Shown here: positions 24,771 through 32,869 of the stretch, piece by piece
Position numbering within the stretch: position 1 is the stretch's first letter
Layout: every line of letters starts with the position of its first letter
From: Geobacter sp.
Lineage (GTDB): Bacteria; Desulfobacterota; Desulfuromonadia; Geobacterales; DSM-12255
Assembly (NCBI GenBank): GCA_009886125.1
Contig: VFJK01000095.1
Span: forward strand, 1-32,869
Length of the DNA stretch: 32,869 bases
Reading direction: 5' to 3'
Notes under the pieces: generated by a model
Told to the model about the DNA's origin: nothing
Databases searched by the model: none
Seen by the model: the letters and a program-made list of their open reading frames with translations, nothing else
Made by a program: the position numbers and the translations under genes

Positions 24771-24812
24771 ATGCTTGATCTTTATCTGTCACTTCTAGAG
24801 TATTTTATTTGA
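24771..24812 (+). CDS. 13-codon minicistron overlapping the pilR start
   Basis: ATG 24771 has a strong purine-rich ribosome site (AAAGGAGAAGAGG, 24754-24766) and encodes [13 protein letters not shown]. Its TGA (24810-24812) overlaps the pilR TTG in a TTGA junction. pilR has no good ribosome site of its own, so ribosomes finishing this short frame may restart on pilR. It may be a coupling or leader peptide; there is no evidence that the peptide itself has a function. Confidence 0.45.
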   Translation: MLDLYLSLLEYFI

Positions 24813-26182
24813 AACCTAAGATCCTTGTAGTCGATGATGAGGCAAGTATGCGGGAGTTTCTCTCGATTCTTCTTGAGCGAGAGGGATATCTCCCTGAAAC
24901 TGCCAAAGATGGCGATTCTGCGCTGAAACTTTTAGCCACGCAAAATTACGATCTGGTGATCTCTGATGTAAATATGCCCGGTCTTGATGGTATCGGCCTT
25001 CTCGAGATTATAAAGCGAAACTCACCAGATACTGCCGTAATGATGATCACCGCTTTTTCCACTACTGAGCAGGCTGTCGAAGCAATGAAGCATGGAGCAT
25101 ATAATTATATAGCAAAACCTTTCAAAGTAGATGAAATCAAGCTCCTTGTCAGAAACGCTATTGAAAAACAGAAGCTTATTCGTGAAAATGTTTTATTGAG
25201 GTCTCAGGCTGAAGCAAAAAACAGCTTCAGTGGTTTGATTGGAAAAAGTCGAAAAATGCTCAGCCTGTATGAAATGATAGAAAAAGTTTCTGCGAGCAGT
25301 GCAACTGTGCAGATTACCGGTGAGAGTGGTACTGGCAAAGAGTTGGCAGCAAAAGCCATTCACTTCAACAGTGACAGACGTGACAAACCTTTTGTGGCAG
25401 TGAATTGTGGTGCAATACCTGAAAACCTGATGGAGAGTGAGCTCTTTGGTCATGTAAAGGGCTCGTTTACCGGTGCTGTCTCAGATCGTCCCGGACTTTT
25501 TGAACAGGCTAATGGAGGTACTCTATTTCTTGATGAGATAGGTGAATTGCCCTTACTTCTTCAATCAAAGCTGCTCAGAGTAATACAGGAGCGGGAAGTC
25601 AGAAGAGTCGGCGGCGGCGAGACGAAGAAAGTAGATGTTAGAATAGTCACCGCTACAAACCGTGATCTCGAGTCTCAGGTCTCTGAAGGCGGGTTTCGTG
25701 AAGATCTCTTTTACAGGCTGAATGTAGTTACCTTGATACTCCCTCCGCTTCGAGACAGACCTGAAGATATTGCGCTTCTTGCCGAGCACTTCTTTTTAAA
25801 GCATACCGGGAGATCTGCAGCATTATCAGTATTCACGCCTGAAGCTCTTGATTTTTTGTGGGGATATCAGTTCCCTGGCAATGTCAGGGAGCTGGAAAAC
25901 ATAGTAGAGCGTGCTGTTGCGTTGGGTGCTAATGAGATTTCCGTTGACCTTCTTCCGCAGCAGGTACTTCGGTTCAACAAGATCCACGAACGCATTGAAC
26001 AGCTGGAGATCCCTCCTAGCGGGATTGATCTGGAAGGATATCTTGCCGGTATCGAGAAGAAATTTCTCCTTAAAGCGCTCGAAATATCCGGCGGTGGTCG
26101 AAAAAAAGCTGCTGAGCTCCTCGGAATGACTTTCAGATCATTTCGCTACAAACTCTCCAAGTATGGGATGAGTGAGGAGTGA
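24809..26182 (+). CDS. pilR: NtrC-family sigma-54 response regulator PilR
   Basis: A 457-residue regulator. The receiver has Asp53 as phospho-acceptor (VISDVNMPG) with Thr81 and Lys103. The AAA+ domain has Walker A GESGTGKE (171-178), the sigma-54 contact loop GSFTGA (218-223, a Ser variant of GAFTGA) and Walker [10 protein letters not shown] (238-246). The C-terminal Fis-type helix-turn-helix is [20 protein letters not shown]. The start is TTG 24809; an in-frame stop at 24776 rules out a longer form. In Geobacter, PilR activates pilA from a -24/-12 promoter. Here no pilA follows; a glycosyltransferase gene overlaps the pilR stop instead. Confidence 0.93.
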   Translation: MKPKILVVDDEASMREFLSILLEREGYLPETAKDGDSALKLLATQNYDLVISDVNMPGLDGIGLLEIIKRNSPDTAVMMITAFSTTEQAVEAMKHGAYNYIAKPFKVDEIKLLVRNAIEKQKLIRENVLLRSQAEAKNSFSGLIGKSRKMLSLYEMIEKVSASSATVQITGESGTGKELAAKAIHFNSDRRDKPFVAVNCGAIPENLMESELFGHVKGSFTGAVSDRPGLFEQANGGTLFLDEIGELPLLLQSKLLRVIQEREVRRVGGGETKKVDVRIVTATNRDLESQVSEGGFREDLFYRLNVVTLILPPLRDRPEDIALLAEHFFLKHTGRSAALSVFTPEALDFLWGYQFPGNVRELENIVERAVALGANEISVDLLPQQVLRFNKIHERIEQLEIPPSGIDLEGYLAGIEKKFLLKALEISGGGRKKAAELLGMTFRSFRYKLSKYGMSEE

Positions 26183-27279
26183 TTTCTCTCTCAGCTGTAA
26201 AGATCTCATTTCTCAAAAGAGCTGATGCTCTATTAGGTAAAGCTCTTGTAGGACTTCTCTCTCCTCCGATTTTTGCTGCAGGTTCTAATTCAGTTGCTAC
26301 CATATTGATAATACGACCCGGAGGGATAGGTGATGCTTTACTGCTTGCACCAGCCTTGAATCAGCTTGGGAAGCTTTTTACTGATGCTTCGATCACCGTA
26401 CTTGCAGAGCGAAGAAATGCATCTGCCTTTAAACTGATCCCTGCTGTAACGAGGATTCTTTGCTATGATAAACCTACCGAGCTTTTAACAATACTCAGAT
26501 CCAGCTTCGATATAGTGATAGACACTGAGCAGTGGCACCGGCTCTCCGCTGTAATTGCACGATTCGTCAGATCGGGGATCAAGTTAGGGTACGATACGAA
26601 TGAACGAAGCAGGCTTTATACTCATAAAGTAGCTTACTCACATGATGAATATGAGGTGATAAGTTTTCTTGATCTGATGAAATCAGTTGGGGTCAGCCCG
26701 GAGTTCGATCCATTCCTTCCCTTTCTTACTCTTCCTGACAGGTCTCTTGCTGATGTCGAAATTTACCTGTCAGGCTTGAGTCGACCATTTATTACCCTTT
26801 TCCCCGGAGCAAGTATTCCAGAACGAAGGTGGGGAGTGAGTAGATTCAGAAAGCTTGTCATGCTTCTTGCCGAGCAGGGGATCACAACAGTTGTCGTTGG
26901 TGGCCCTCAGGATATCTTGACTGGAAAAGAGATAATTTCCGGTACTTCCGCAATCAATCTTGCCGGGAGAACATCCCTTGATGGCACTGCTGCAATTATA
27001 TCTTCGTCTGCTCTGCTAATAAGTGGCGATTCCGGAGTTCTCCACCTTGCAGTCGGGCTTGGTGTTCCTACGGTATCCTTGTTCGGCCCCGGTATCTCAA
27101 AGAAGTGGGCGCCGCGTTCGGGCAGGCACAAGGTGCATGTAAAGACGCTTTCCTGCTCTCCATGCACTCAATTTGGGTATACTCCTCATTGTAACTTTAA
27201 AGTCCGTTGCCTTGCAGAGATATCACCAGAGGAGGTTTATACCTCTGTCATTGCTTTGTGGGAATTCAATTCAAGGTAA
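26179..27279 (+). CDS. Glycosyltransferase family 9 (heptosyltransferase-like)
   Basis: A 366-residue GT-B enzyme of the WaaC/WaaF/RfaF type that adds heptose or a related sugar to lipopolysaccharide core. Recognisable motifs are RPGGIGDALL (46-55, the N-terminal loop of the family), PGASIPERRWG (209-219) and GDSGVLHLAVGLGVPTVSLFG (283-303), shown here to 20 residues at most per run. C-terminal cysteines 326, 329, 338 and 344 make a CxxC...C...C pattern common in GT9 proteins. The start is GTG 26179, overlapping the pilR stop; the purine run lies unusually close to it. It takes the place where Geobacter genomes carry pilA. Substrate unknown. Confidence 0.88.
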   Translation: MISLSAVKISFLKRADALLGKALVGLLSPPIFAAGSNSVATILIIRPGGIGDALLLAPALNQLGKLFTDASITVLAERRNASAFKLIPAVTRILCYDKPTELLTILRSSFDIVIDTEQWHRLSAVIARFVRSGIKLGYDTNERSRLYTHKVAYSHDEYEVISFLDLMKSVGVSPEFDPFLPFLTLPDRSLADVEIYLSGLSRPFITLFPGASIPERRWGVSRFRKLVMLLAEQGITTVVVGGPQDILTGKEIISGTSAINLAGRTSLDGTAAIISSSALLISGDSGVLHLAVGLGVPTVSLFGPGISKKWAPRSGRHKVHVKTLSCSPCTQFGYTPHCNFKVRCLAEISPEEVYTSVIALWEFNSR

Positions 27280-27314
27280 ATGTCAGTTTTATTGAACAAG
27301 ACTCAAGAGCTCTA

Positions 27315-27343
27315 TTGAACTAAATATATTTCAGTGTTAATAT
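27315..27343 (+). promoter_or_regulatory. Candidate promoter of the kinase-BON gene
   Basis: TTGAAC (27315-27320), a 17-base spacer and TAATAT (27338-27343) make a plausible sigma-70 promoter about 30 bases before the downstream ATG. Confidence 0.45.
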
Positions 27344-27373
27344 CCTTTCTCATTTCCTGCAAGGAGGCATCAG

Positions 27374-28195
27374 ATGGCTATCATAACGATTTCCCGTGAG
27401 ATGGGCACGGGTGCCTATAAAATTGCTCATGATCTCGCAAAGAGACTTAAATACACTCTTGTAGATGGTCAAAAAATTGCTGAAGTAGCAGAACGTTATG
27501 GACTTGGCGCCGATATCCTTGAACGTGTAGATGAAAAACCGCCAGTATATATTACTGCAGAAGACCGTCTTCAGGCGGCTAATCTCAATCTGATCGAACT
27601 TATTCTTCTTGATTTTGCCAGGTCTGGTAACGTGATTCTCTATGGACGTGGCTGCCAGGATTTGTTGAAGGGCCTCGGGAGCCTCCTCAGGGTAAGGTTT
27701 ATCGCACCCTTTGAAGAGCGGGTGGAGAAATTTGCTGAGCGTGAGTGGATTGATCCGGATCTTGCCCATGATTTCATCAGAAAAAGTGATCATCAGCGAG
27801 CAGGATTTATACATTTCTATTTTGATCGGAACTGGAACGATCCTCTCGGTTATGACCTCGTATTCAATACTTCGATCTTGGGTGAGACTGCTATTGTAGA
27901 TTGTATAGTTGCTGCTACAAAGGATCTGAAGCTAAAACAGGCTGAAGAGGGTGCATCAGGGTATATCGATGATATTATTCTGGCAAAAAAAATTGAAACT
28001 GAACTCCTCAGAAGTCCTAAGATAGAGAGCCTTCATCTTAAAATTGCATCATATAATGGCAAAGTCCATCTCAAAGGTCACTTACACTCTGATGAAGAGC
28101 TTGAAACTGCATTTCAGATTGCATGCTCGGTGCCAGGTGTTCAGTCAGTAAAAAACGATCTGAATGTTGTTTCATTCAAAAGCTATAAAGAGTAG
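27374..28195 (+). CDS. Cytidylate kinase-like protein fused to a BON domain
   Basis: A 273-residue two-domain protein. Residues 1-185 match the cytidylate kinase-like family (PF13189): the P-loop region is ISREMGTGAYKIA (6-18), followed by VILYGRGCQDLL. Family members are putative nucleotide kinases of unproven substrate. Residues 203-267 form a BON domain (KIETELLRSPKIESLHLKIA, with the GKVHLKGHL and VPGVQSVKNDL signatures), usually a membrane- or lipid-associated module of exported proteins. There is no signal peptide, so a cytoplasmic place is likely. AAGGAGG lies six bases before ATG 27374. A strong terminator follows the stop. The fusion is unusual. Confidence 0.85.
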   Translation: MAIITISREMGTGAYKIAHDLAKRLKYTLVDGQKIAEVAERYGLGADILERVDEKPPVYITAEDRLQAANLNLIELILLDFARSGNVILYGRGCQDLLKGLGSLLRVRFIAPFEERVEKFAEREWIDPDLAHDFIRKSDHQRAGFIHFYFDRNWNDPLGYDLVFNTSILGETAIVDCIVAATKDLKLKQAEEGASGYIDDIILAKKIETELLRSPKIESLHLKIASYNGKVHLKGHLHSDEELETAFQIACSVPGVQSVKNDLNVVSFKSYKE

Positions 28196-28219
28196 TCGAA
28201 CGCCGAGACTTAAAATATT

Positions 28220-28255
28220 AAAAAACGACCTGCGATAATGCTCAGGTCGTTTTTT
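28220..28255. terminator. Strong bidirectional terminator
   Basis: A 13-base arm (28220-28232, AAAAAACGACCTG) pairs perfectly with CAGGTCGTTTTTT (28243-28255) across ten bases. A-runs and T-runs on both sides let it stop both the plus-strand kinase-BON transcript and the minus-strand fbp transcript. Confidence 0.92.
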
Positions 28256-28285
28256 CTGTTCTGCAGGTCTAATTAAGGTTTAAGA

Positions 28286-28549
28286 CTATTTGTCTTCAGA
28301 CTCATAATCTTCATCAGGTTCTTCAAAGTCAGATTCATCTTCTGTTTCAAATTCATCTTCGGCATAGACGATGTCCGGAATATCATCCTCATCTTTGATC
28401 GATTCGAATTTCCTGAGAAGCTCTTCATTTGAGCAGAATCGACCCTTTCTGAAGAGGCAGTTTTCAAGGTCGCAGAGATCGAAAAGTTGGATCTCGCTGC
28501 ATAGCCTCTGAGCAGCTGCCGATAATTCCTCTTCTGCCCTTTCCTTCAT
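28286..28549 (-). CDS. Small acidic four-cysteine protein, unknown function
   Basis: An 87-residue protein. The first half has four cysteines (17, 26, 31, 39; LCDLENCLFRKGRFCS) that could bind a metal. The second half is almost entirely Asp/Glu with scattered aromatic residues. Its ATG overlaps the fbp stop by one base (TAATG), so translation is coupled to fructose-1,6-bisphosphatase. The very acidic tail suggests a solubility or partner-binding role. No family recognised. It ends just before the bidirectional terminator and is therefore the last gene of the minus-strand unit. Confidence 0.68.
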   Translation of the reverse strand: MKERAEEELSAAAQRLCSEIQLFDLCDLENCLFRKGRFCSNEELLRKFESIKDEDDIPDIVYAEDEFETEDESDFEEPDEDYESEDK

Positions 28550-29499
28550 TACGTGTCAGCCTCAAGTGCAAGGAATTCGACTGCCTTCTGAACATCTTCT
28601 GAACAGCCGATATACACCGGTTCTCTATGGTCAAGGCATTCAGGTTTTACATCAAGAATAGGTATCTTGCCATTGCTTGCGGAACCGCCGGCATGTTCGA
28701 TCAGAAAAGCCATAGGGTTCAGTTCAAAAAGAAGCCTCAGTTTTCCTTTGGGTGCATCTTTAAGTGCTGGATACAAAAATATCCCTTTTCCCTTCATCAA
28801 TACCTGATTAATATCGGGTACAAAGCCTCCGGAATAACGGAGTTTGCTCCCTTTCCCTTCAAGATAGCTGACAAAATTCTCAGTGCCTCGAGTATATTTT
28901 TTCCGGAGTCCACCAGGTGCATGTATGTCGCCGGCTGGCTCCATGAATATATTTTCCCTGGAAAGAGTATATTCCATAAGAGAGTTCATAGTGAATTCAT
29001 GAACACCATTGCCAACTGAATAGACCATGGACACGCGAGGACCATATAGTATGTAAAGAGCTGCAACTTGTTTTCTTCCCTCCTGAAAAATGTCGCAGCC
29101 TTTATAGATGGAAATAATGGTGCCGATCGACAGGTTTACGTCAACAAGAGACGATCCGTCCAGGGGGTCATAGGCAACTGAATATAGCCCCGGCCCTTCA
29201 GCCTGAGCCTGGTAGACCACATCCATCTCTTCGGAAGCAATATTACAGACAACGCCTGAGTGAATAAGTCTTTTGCGAAGAATACGGTCTGAGAGCACAT
29301 CAAGAGCAAGCTGTTCCTCTCCATAAAGATTCGAAGTCCCTGCAACTCCGAGATCACCTGTTCTGACAGCATTGATCACATATTTGCTTGCTTCAGCAAT
29401 CTCACATATCAAATGGATAAGATTATCGCAGATACTCTGGCTTCTCAGATGCCTGCGAAGGTCAAGTTGAAATCGGGTTTTTCCAGCTTCTCGGTACAT
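28549..29499 (-). CDS. fbp: Fructose-1,6-bisphosphatase class I
   Basis: Hydrolyses fructose-1,6-bisphosphate in gluconeogenesis. The signature DPLDGSSLVDVNLSIGT (metal ligands Asp, Asp, Glu) and the upstream IASEEMD are visible, as is the substrate-binding stretch YSGGFVPDINQVLMKGKG. I prefer ATG 29499 (MYREAGKTRFQ) because GGAGG stands five bases upstream; the frame extends ten codons further without a ribosome site. The resulting 316 residues are slightly shorter than the E. coli enzyme (332). It is followed, with overlap, by the acidic Cys protein gene, and lies 69 bases downstream of the rlmD-like gene. Confidence 0.95.
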   Translation of the reverse strand: MYREAGKTRFQLDLRRHLRSQSICDNLIHLICEIAEASKYVINAVRTGDLGVAGTSNLYGEEQLALDVLSDRILRKRLIHSGVVCNIASEEMDVVYQAQAEGPGLYSVAYDPLDGSSLVDVNLSIGTIISIYKGCDIFQEGRKQVAALYILYGPRVSMVYSVGNGVHEFTMNSLMEYTLSRENIFMEPAGDIHAPGGLRKKYTRGTENFVSYLEGKGSKLRYSGGFVPDINQVLMKGKGIFLYPALKDAPKGKLRLLFELNPMAFLIEHAGGSASNGKIPILDVKPECLDHREPVYIGCSEDVQKAVEFLALEADT

Positions 29500-29568
29500 T
29501 CCTTCCTCCAATGATGAGATAATAAACAAATACGCAAATACAATTGCCTTGGCAAGGGAAAACAGGTT

Positions 29569-30957
29569 TTAGCGTCTGTTCAAGAGGGCAACAGATTCGA
29601 TATGAGTTGTATGTGGGAACATATCTACAGGCTGGATCTTCAGGCAACTGTAGCCGAGATTGTCAAGTATGGTCAGGTCTCTGGCCAGGGAAGCGGGGGA
29701 GCATGAGACGTAAATAATCCTGGGGAGTTGTAATGATGCCAGCTGGTTAAGAACTGCTTCCTCGCATCCTTTTCGAGGAGGGTTGATCACTGCAACAGCA
29801 TATTTGCTATCACTATTCTGTATATGCTTCATCACTTCCACAACATCGCCGGCTTCAAAATCGCAGTTAAAAGCACGGTTGATTTTTGCATTCAGTTTTG
29901 CGTCCTTTACAGCATCTTCAATTGATTCGATTCCCAGGCTGCTGTTGATTGAAGAAGAAAGAAAAATTGAGATAGAACCGACTCCGCAGTAAAGGTCCAG
30001 AATATTCTCTTTGCCGGTAAGTGAGGAAAATTCACGCACAAGATTATAAATCAATCCTGCACTGCCGCTGTTTACCTGAAAAAACGAATGTGGAGAGATG
30101 AGAAATCGTATGCCGCTGACAGTTGTTTCAAGAGAGATCTTTTTTGTATAGAAAAAATTCTGGTTACCGAGTATCGCATTTCCAGCAGAACTGTTAACAT
30201 CCTGAGCAATCACCGTTACTTCCGGGATCTCTTTCTTTATCAGTGTAACAAGATGATGCAGTTCATTGAAGCTGCGTTTTGATGTTACTATGGTAACCAT
30301 TGCCCTGTTTTCGGTCTCAGCAACTCTTATCAACAGGTATCTTAGGAGCCCCTGGGCGGAGCGTGGGCTGTAGATCGGGATCTTTCCCTTTACTATCCCC
30401 CTCTTCACAACAGATACGATTTTGTTTATCAGAGGATTATGAAGCGGGCAGTTCGCGATATCCTGGATGTCATGACTCTCTCTGCGATATATACCGATCA
30501 ACGGGTCTAAAAACTTACCTCCAATAACCAGTTTCGCACTGTTTCTGTATTCAAAAACTTTTGGCGAAGCAAGTAGGGGGAGTATTTCTGTGTGAACAAG
30601 GGACTTATGTTGTTTTATATGATTTGTGACGATGTTTGCTTTCCAGGCAAGCTGAGCTGGATAATTCATCTCAATAAGCTGGCACCCTCCACACTCTTTA
30701 ACCTTGGCGCAAGGCGATTTGCATCTCTCTTTGGAGGACTCTATCAGCTTTAACCTGCTTGCAGTCAAGCTGTGACGTCCGACATGTTCAATTCTTGCAA
30801 GTATCCTCTCTCCAGGTAGTGCTCCTGAGACCTTTACCTGAGAAGTCTCGATAGCTCCAATGCCGTATCCGTCTTCATCAAGAGCAGAGACAGTCAACTC
30901 TATCCTGTCACCTTTTTTATAGTATGCTTCAGTCATTCCCGTTCGTTGTTTTTTCAT
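29569..30957 (-). CDS. rlmD: 23S rRNA (uracil-C5)-methyltransferase RlmD/RumA type
   Basis: A 462-residue SAM-dependent RNA methyltransferase. An N-terminal TRAM domain (about 14-72) is followed by a probable [4Fe-4S] site with Cys83, Cys89, Cys92 and Cys170 (CGGCQ and NCPLH). The SAM motif is LDLYCGVGSI (320-329). The catalytic nucleophile is Cys419 in YVSCSPASLARDL and the general base is Glu454 in HIESVALL. The motif usually written DPPR reads INPPRKG (391-397), with Asn in place of Asp. The substrate could be U1939 (RlmD) or U747 (RlmC) type; RlmD is the closer guess by length and Fe-S layout. Two possible starts, at 30957 and seven codons later, cannot be separated. Confidence 0.88.
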   Translation of the reverse strand: MKKQRTGMTEAYYKKGDRIELTVSALDEDGYGIGAIETSQVKVSGALPGERILARIEHVGRHSLTASRLKLIESSKERCKSPCAKVKECGGCQLIEMNYPAQLAWKANIVTNHIKQHKSLVHTEILPLLASPKVFEYRNSAKLVIGGKFLDPLIGIYRRESHDIQDIANCPLHNPLINKIVSVVKRGIVKGKIPIYSPRSAQGLLRYLLIRVAETENRAMVTIVTSKRSFNELHHLVTLIKKEIPEVTVIAQDVNSSAGNAILGNQNFFYTKKISLETTVSGIRFLISPHSFFQVNSGSAGLIYNLVREFSSLTGKENILDLYCGVGSISIFLSSSINSSLGIESIEDAVKDAKLNAKINRAFNCDFEAGDVVEVMKHIQNSDSKYAVAVINPPRKGCEEAVLNQLASLQLPRIIYVSCSPASLARDLTILDNLGYSCLKIQPVDMFPHTTHIESVALLNRR

Positions 30958-31157
30958 TTTTTAAACCTACCTTCAGCCGGCAAGAAAATCAATCCATATT
31001 CTGAACTATCGTAATTCGAAAAGTGAGTATCGAATACACATAATTTTCATTCTTAACTACTCATTATCCGTATGCAAGAGTTTGTGACTAAATATAAGGC
31101 ATTCAATTATTCAGTAATATCAGTATGGTGCCCAAAAGTACCTCATGCACTAAATTA

Positions 31158-31174
31158 TTGGTTTCTTACTTGCA
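31158..31174 (+). promoter_or_regulatory. Candidate sigma-54 promoter of gdhA
   Basis: TTGG (31158-31161) and TTGCA (31170-31174) give the GG-N10-GC spacing of -24/-12 promoters. The -12 half is perfect; the -24 half reads TTGGTTTC where TTGGCACG is the consensus. Glutamate dehydrogenase is a plausible nitrogen-control target. A weaker sigma-70 reading (TTGCAT with TATAAC) overlaps it. Confidence 0.3.
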
Positions 31175-31200
31175 TTAAAATAAGGCACTAGCAATATAAC

Positions 31201-32609
<1,409 letters not shown>

Positions 32610-32634
32610 AAGGCTCATACTCTGATTCATTACT

Positions 32635-32663
32635 AAAAGCCCGGCCTGCGCCGGGCTTTTTTA
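32635..32663 (+). terminator. Rho-independent terminator after gdhA
   Basis: AAAAGCCCGGC (32635-32645) pairs perfectly with GCCGGGCTTTT (32650-32660) across a four-base loop and runs into a T tract. It lies 25 bases after the gdhA stop. Confidence 0.93.
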
Positions 32664-32712
32664 TTGTCTGAGAATCCATCATGATACAAGGATGTTAATC
32701 AAAATTCATTAC

Positions 32713-32741
32713 TTGACAGAGAGCCTGTTTCGGCTTATTGA
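32713..32741 (+). promoter_or_regulatory. Candidate promoter of the exported-protein gene
   Basis: TTGACA (32713-32718) is followed after 17 bases by TATTGA (32736-32741), a poor -10. The distance to the downstream ATG is about 45 bases. Confidence 0.35.
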
Positions 32742-32785
32742 GTAACAACAGTCATATATGAAAGTCGATTTCAGGAGGGTATAAA

Positions 32786-32869
32786 ATGCGCCTAAAAGTC
32801 CTTTTACTCACCCTAATAACTCTTGTGCCGAGTCTCCTTTTTGCGGCAACTGTAGGCACGGTATCAAAA
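32786..32869 (+). CDS. Exported protein, N-terminal fragment (runs off window)
   Basis: Only 28 codons are present. AGGAGGG (32773-32779) lies six bases before ATG 32786. The peptide begins MRLKVLLLTLITLVPSLLFA, a typical signal peptide (basic start, hydrophobic core, small residues near the end), with likely cleavage after LLFA or LLFAA, and continues TVGTVSK. The mature protein is not visible, so its function is unknown. It is separated from gdhA by a terminator and is therefore a new transcription unit. Confidence 0.75.
   Translation, partial: MRLKVLLLTLITLVPSLLFAATVGTVSK

Overview
The window looks like chromosomal DNA of a Gram-negative, slightly AT-leaning bacterium, most probably a Desulfuromonadia/Geobacter-type organism (the former Deltaproteobacteria). 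The main support is the gene order pilB-pilT-pilC-pilS-pilR, together with a BirA-type biotin operator and the general family make-up. This is inference from gene order and protein style; no marker gene in the window settles the taxon. TTG and GTG starts are frequent (the TPR gene, bioA, ribF, pilR; the deacetylase, ABC, flippase, DUF2723 and GT9 genes).

Layout. (1) 1-1843: the 5' end of a PocR-domain gene on the minus strand, a decayed IS256-family element whose transposase carries both an in-frame stop and a frameshift, and a tRNA-Ala(GGC) with its own promoter and terminator. (2) 1996-9299, all on the plus strand: an acyl carrier protein, a catalytically complete ketosynthase, a second ketosynthase that has lost its active-site residues (chain-length-factor-like), a class I histone-deacetylase-fold amidohydrolase with a full zinc site, a TPR protein, a 31-residue membrane miniprotein, a four-helix membrane protein, an Mla-type ABC ATPase without a permease, a stand-alone receiver domain and a small protein with a Cys-rich tail. 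This is the least understood part of the window and the best candidate for an undescribed system: a minimal type II FAS/PKS core linked to a deacetylase and possibly to envelope functions. (3) 9301-10951: a YfcE-type phosphodiesterase, an SppA-type signal peptide peptidase and a 183-bp nested palindrome. (4) 10979-14162: a compact bioB-bioD-bioA operon on the minus strand, preceded by a near-perfect BirA operator overlapping its promoter. (5) 14256-18954: tatC, ribF, a flippase-like membrane protein and a DUF2723 membrane protein, overlapping or nearly so and probably one operon. (6) 19049-27279: the type IV pilus motor and regulator genes pilB, pilT, pilC, pilS and pilR, followed by a glycosyltransferase family 9 gene where related genomes carry pilA. 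(7) 27374-28195: a cytidylate-kinase-like/BON fusion closed by a strong bidirectional terminator. (8) 28286-30957, minus strand: a small acidic Cys protein, class I fructose-1,6-bisphosphatase and an RlmD-type 23S rRNA methyltransferase. (9) 31260-32663: glutamate dehydrogenase with a structured leader and a strong terminator, then the start of an exported protein that runs off the window.

How they work together. Region 2 could build and modify an acyl chain on the ACP; it contains no ketoreductase, dehydratase, thioesterase or phosphopantetheinyl transferase, so those functions must come from elsewhere if the pathway is active. Region 4 makes biotin under probable BirA feedback. Region 6 powers and regulates type IV pili, and PilB carries a tandem N-terminal domain of the c-di-GMP-binding type. 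The remaining genes are ordinary housekeeping. All calls come from reading the sequence; no database search was run.
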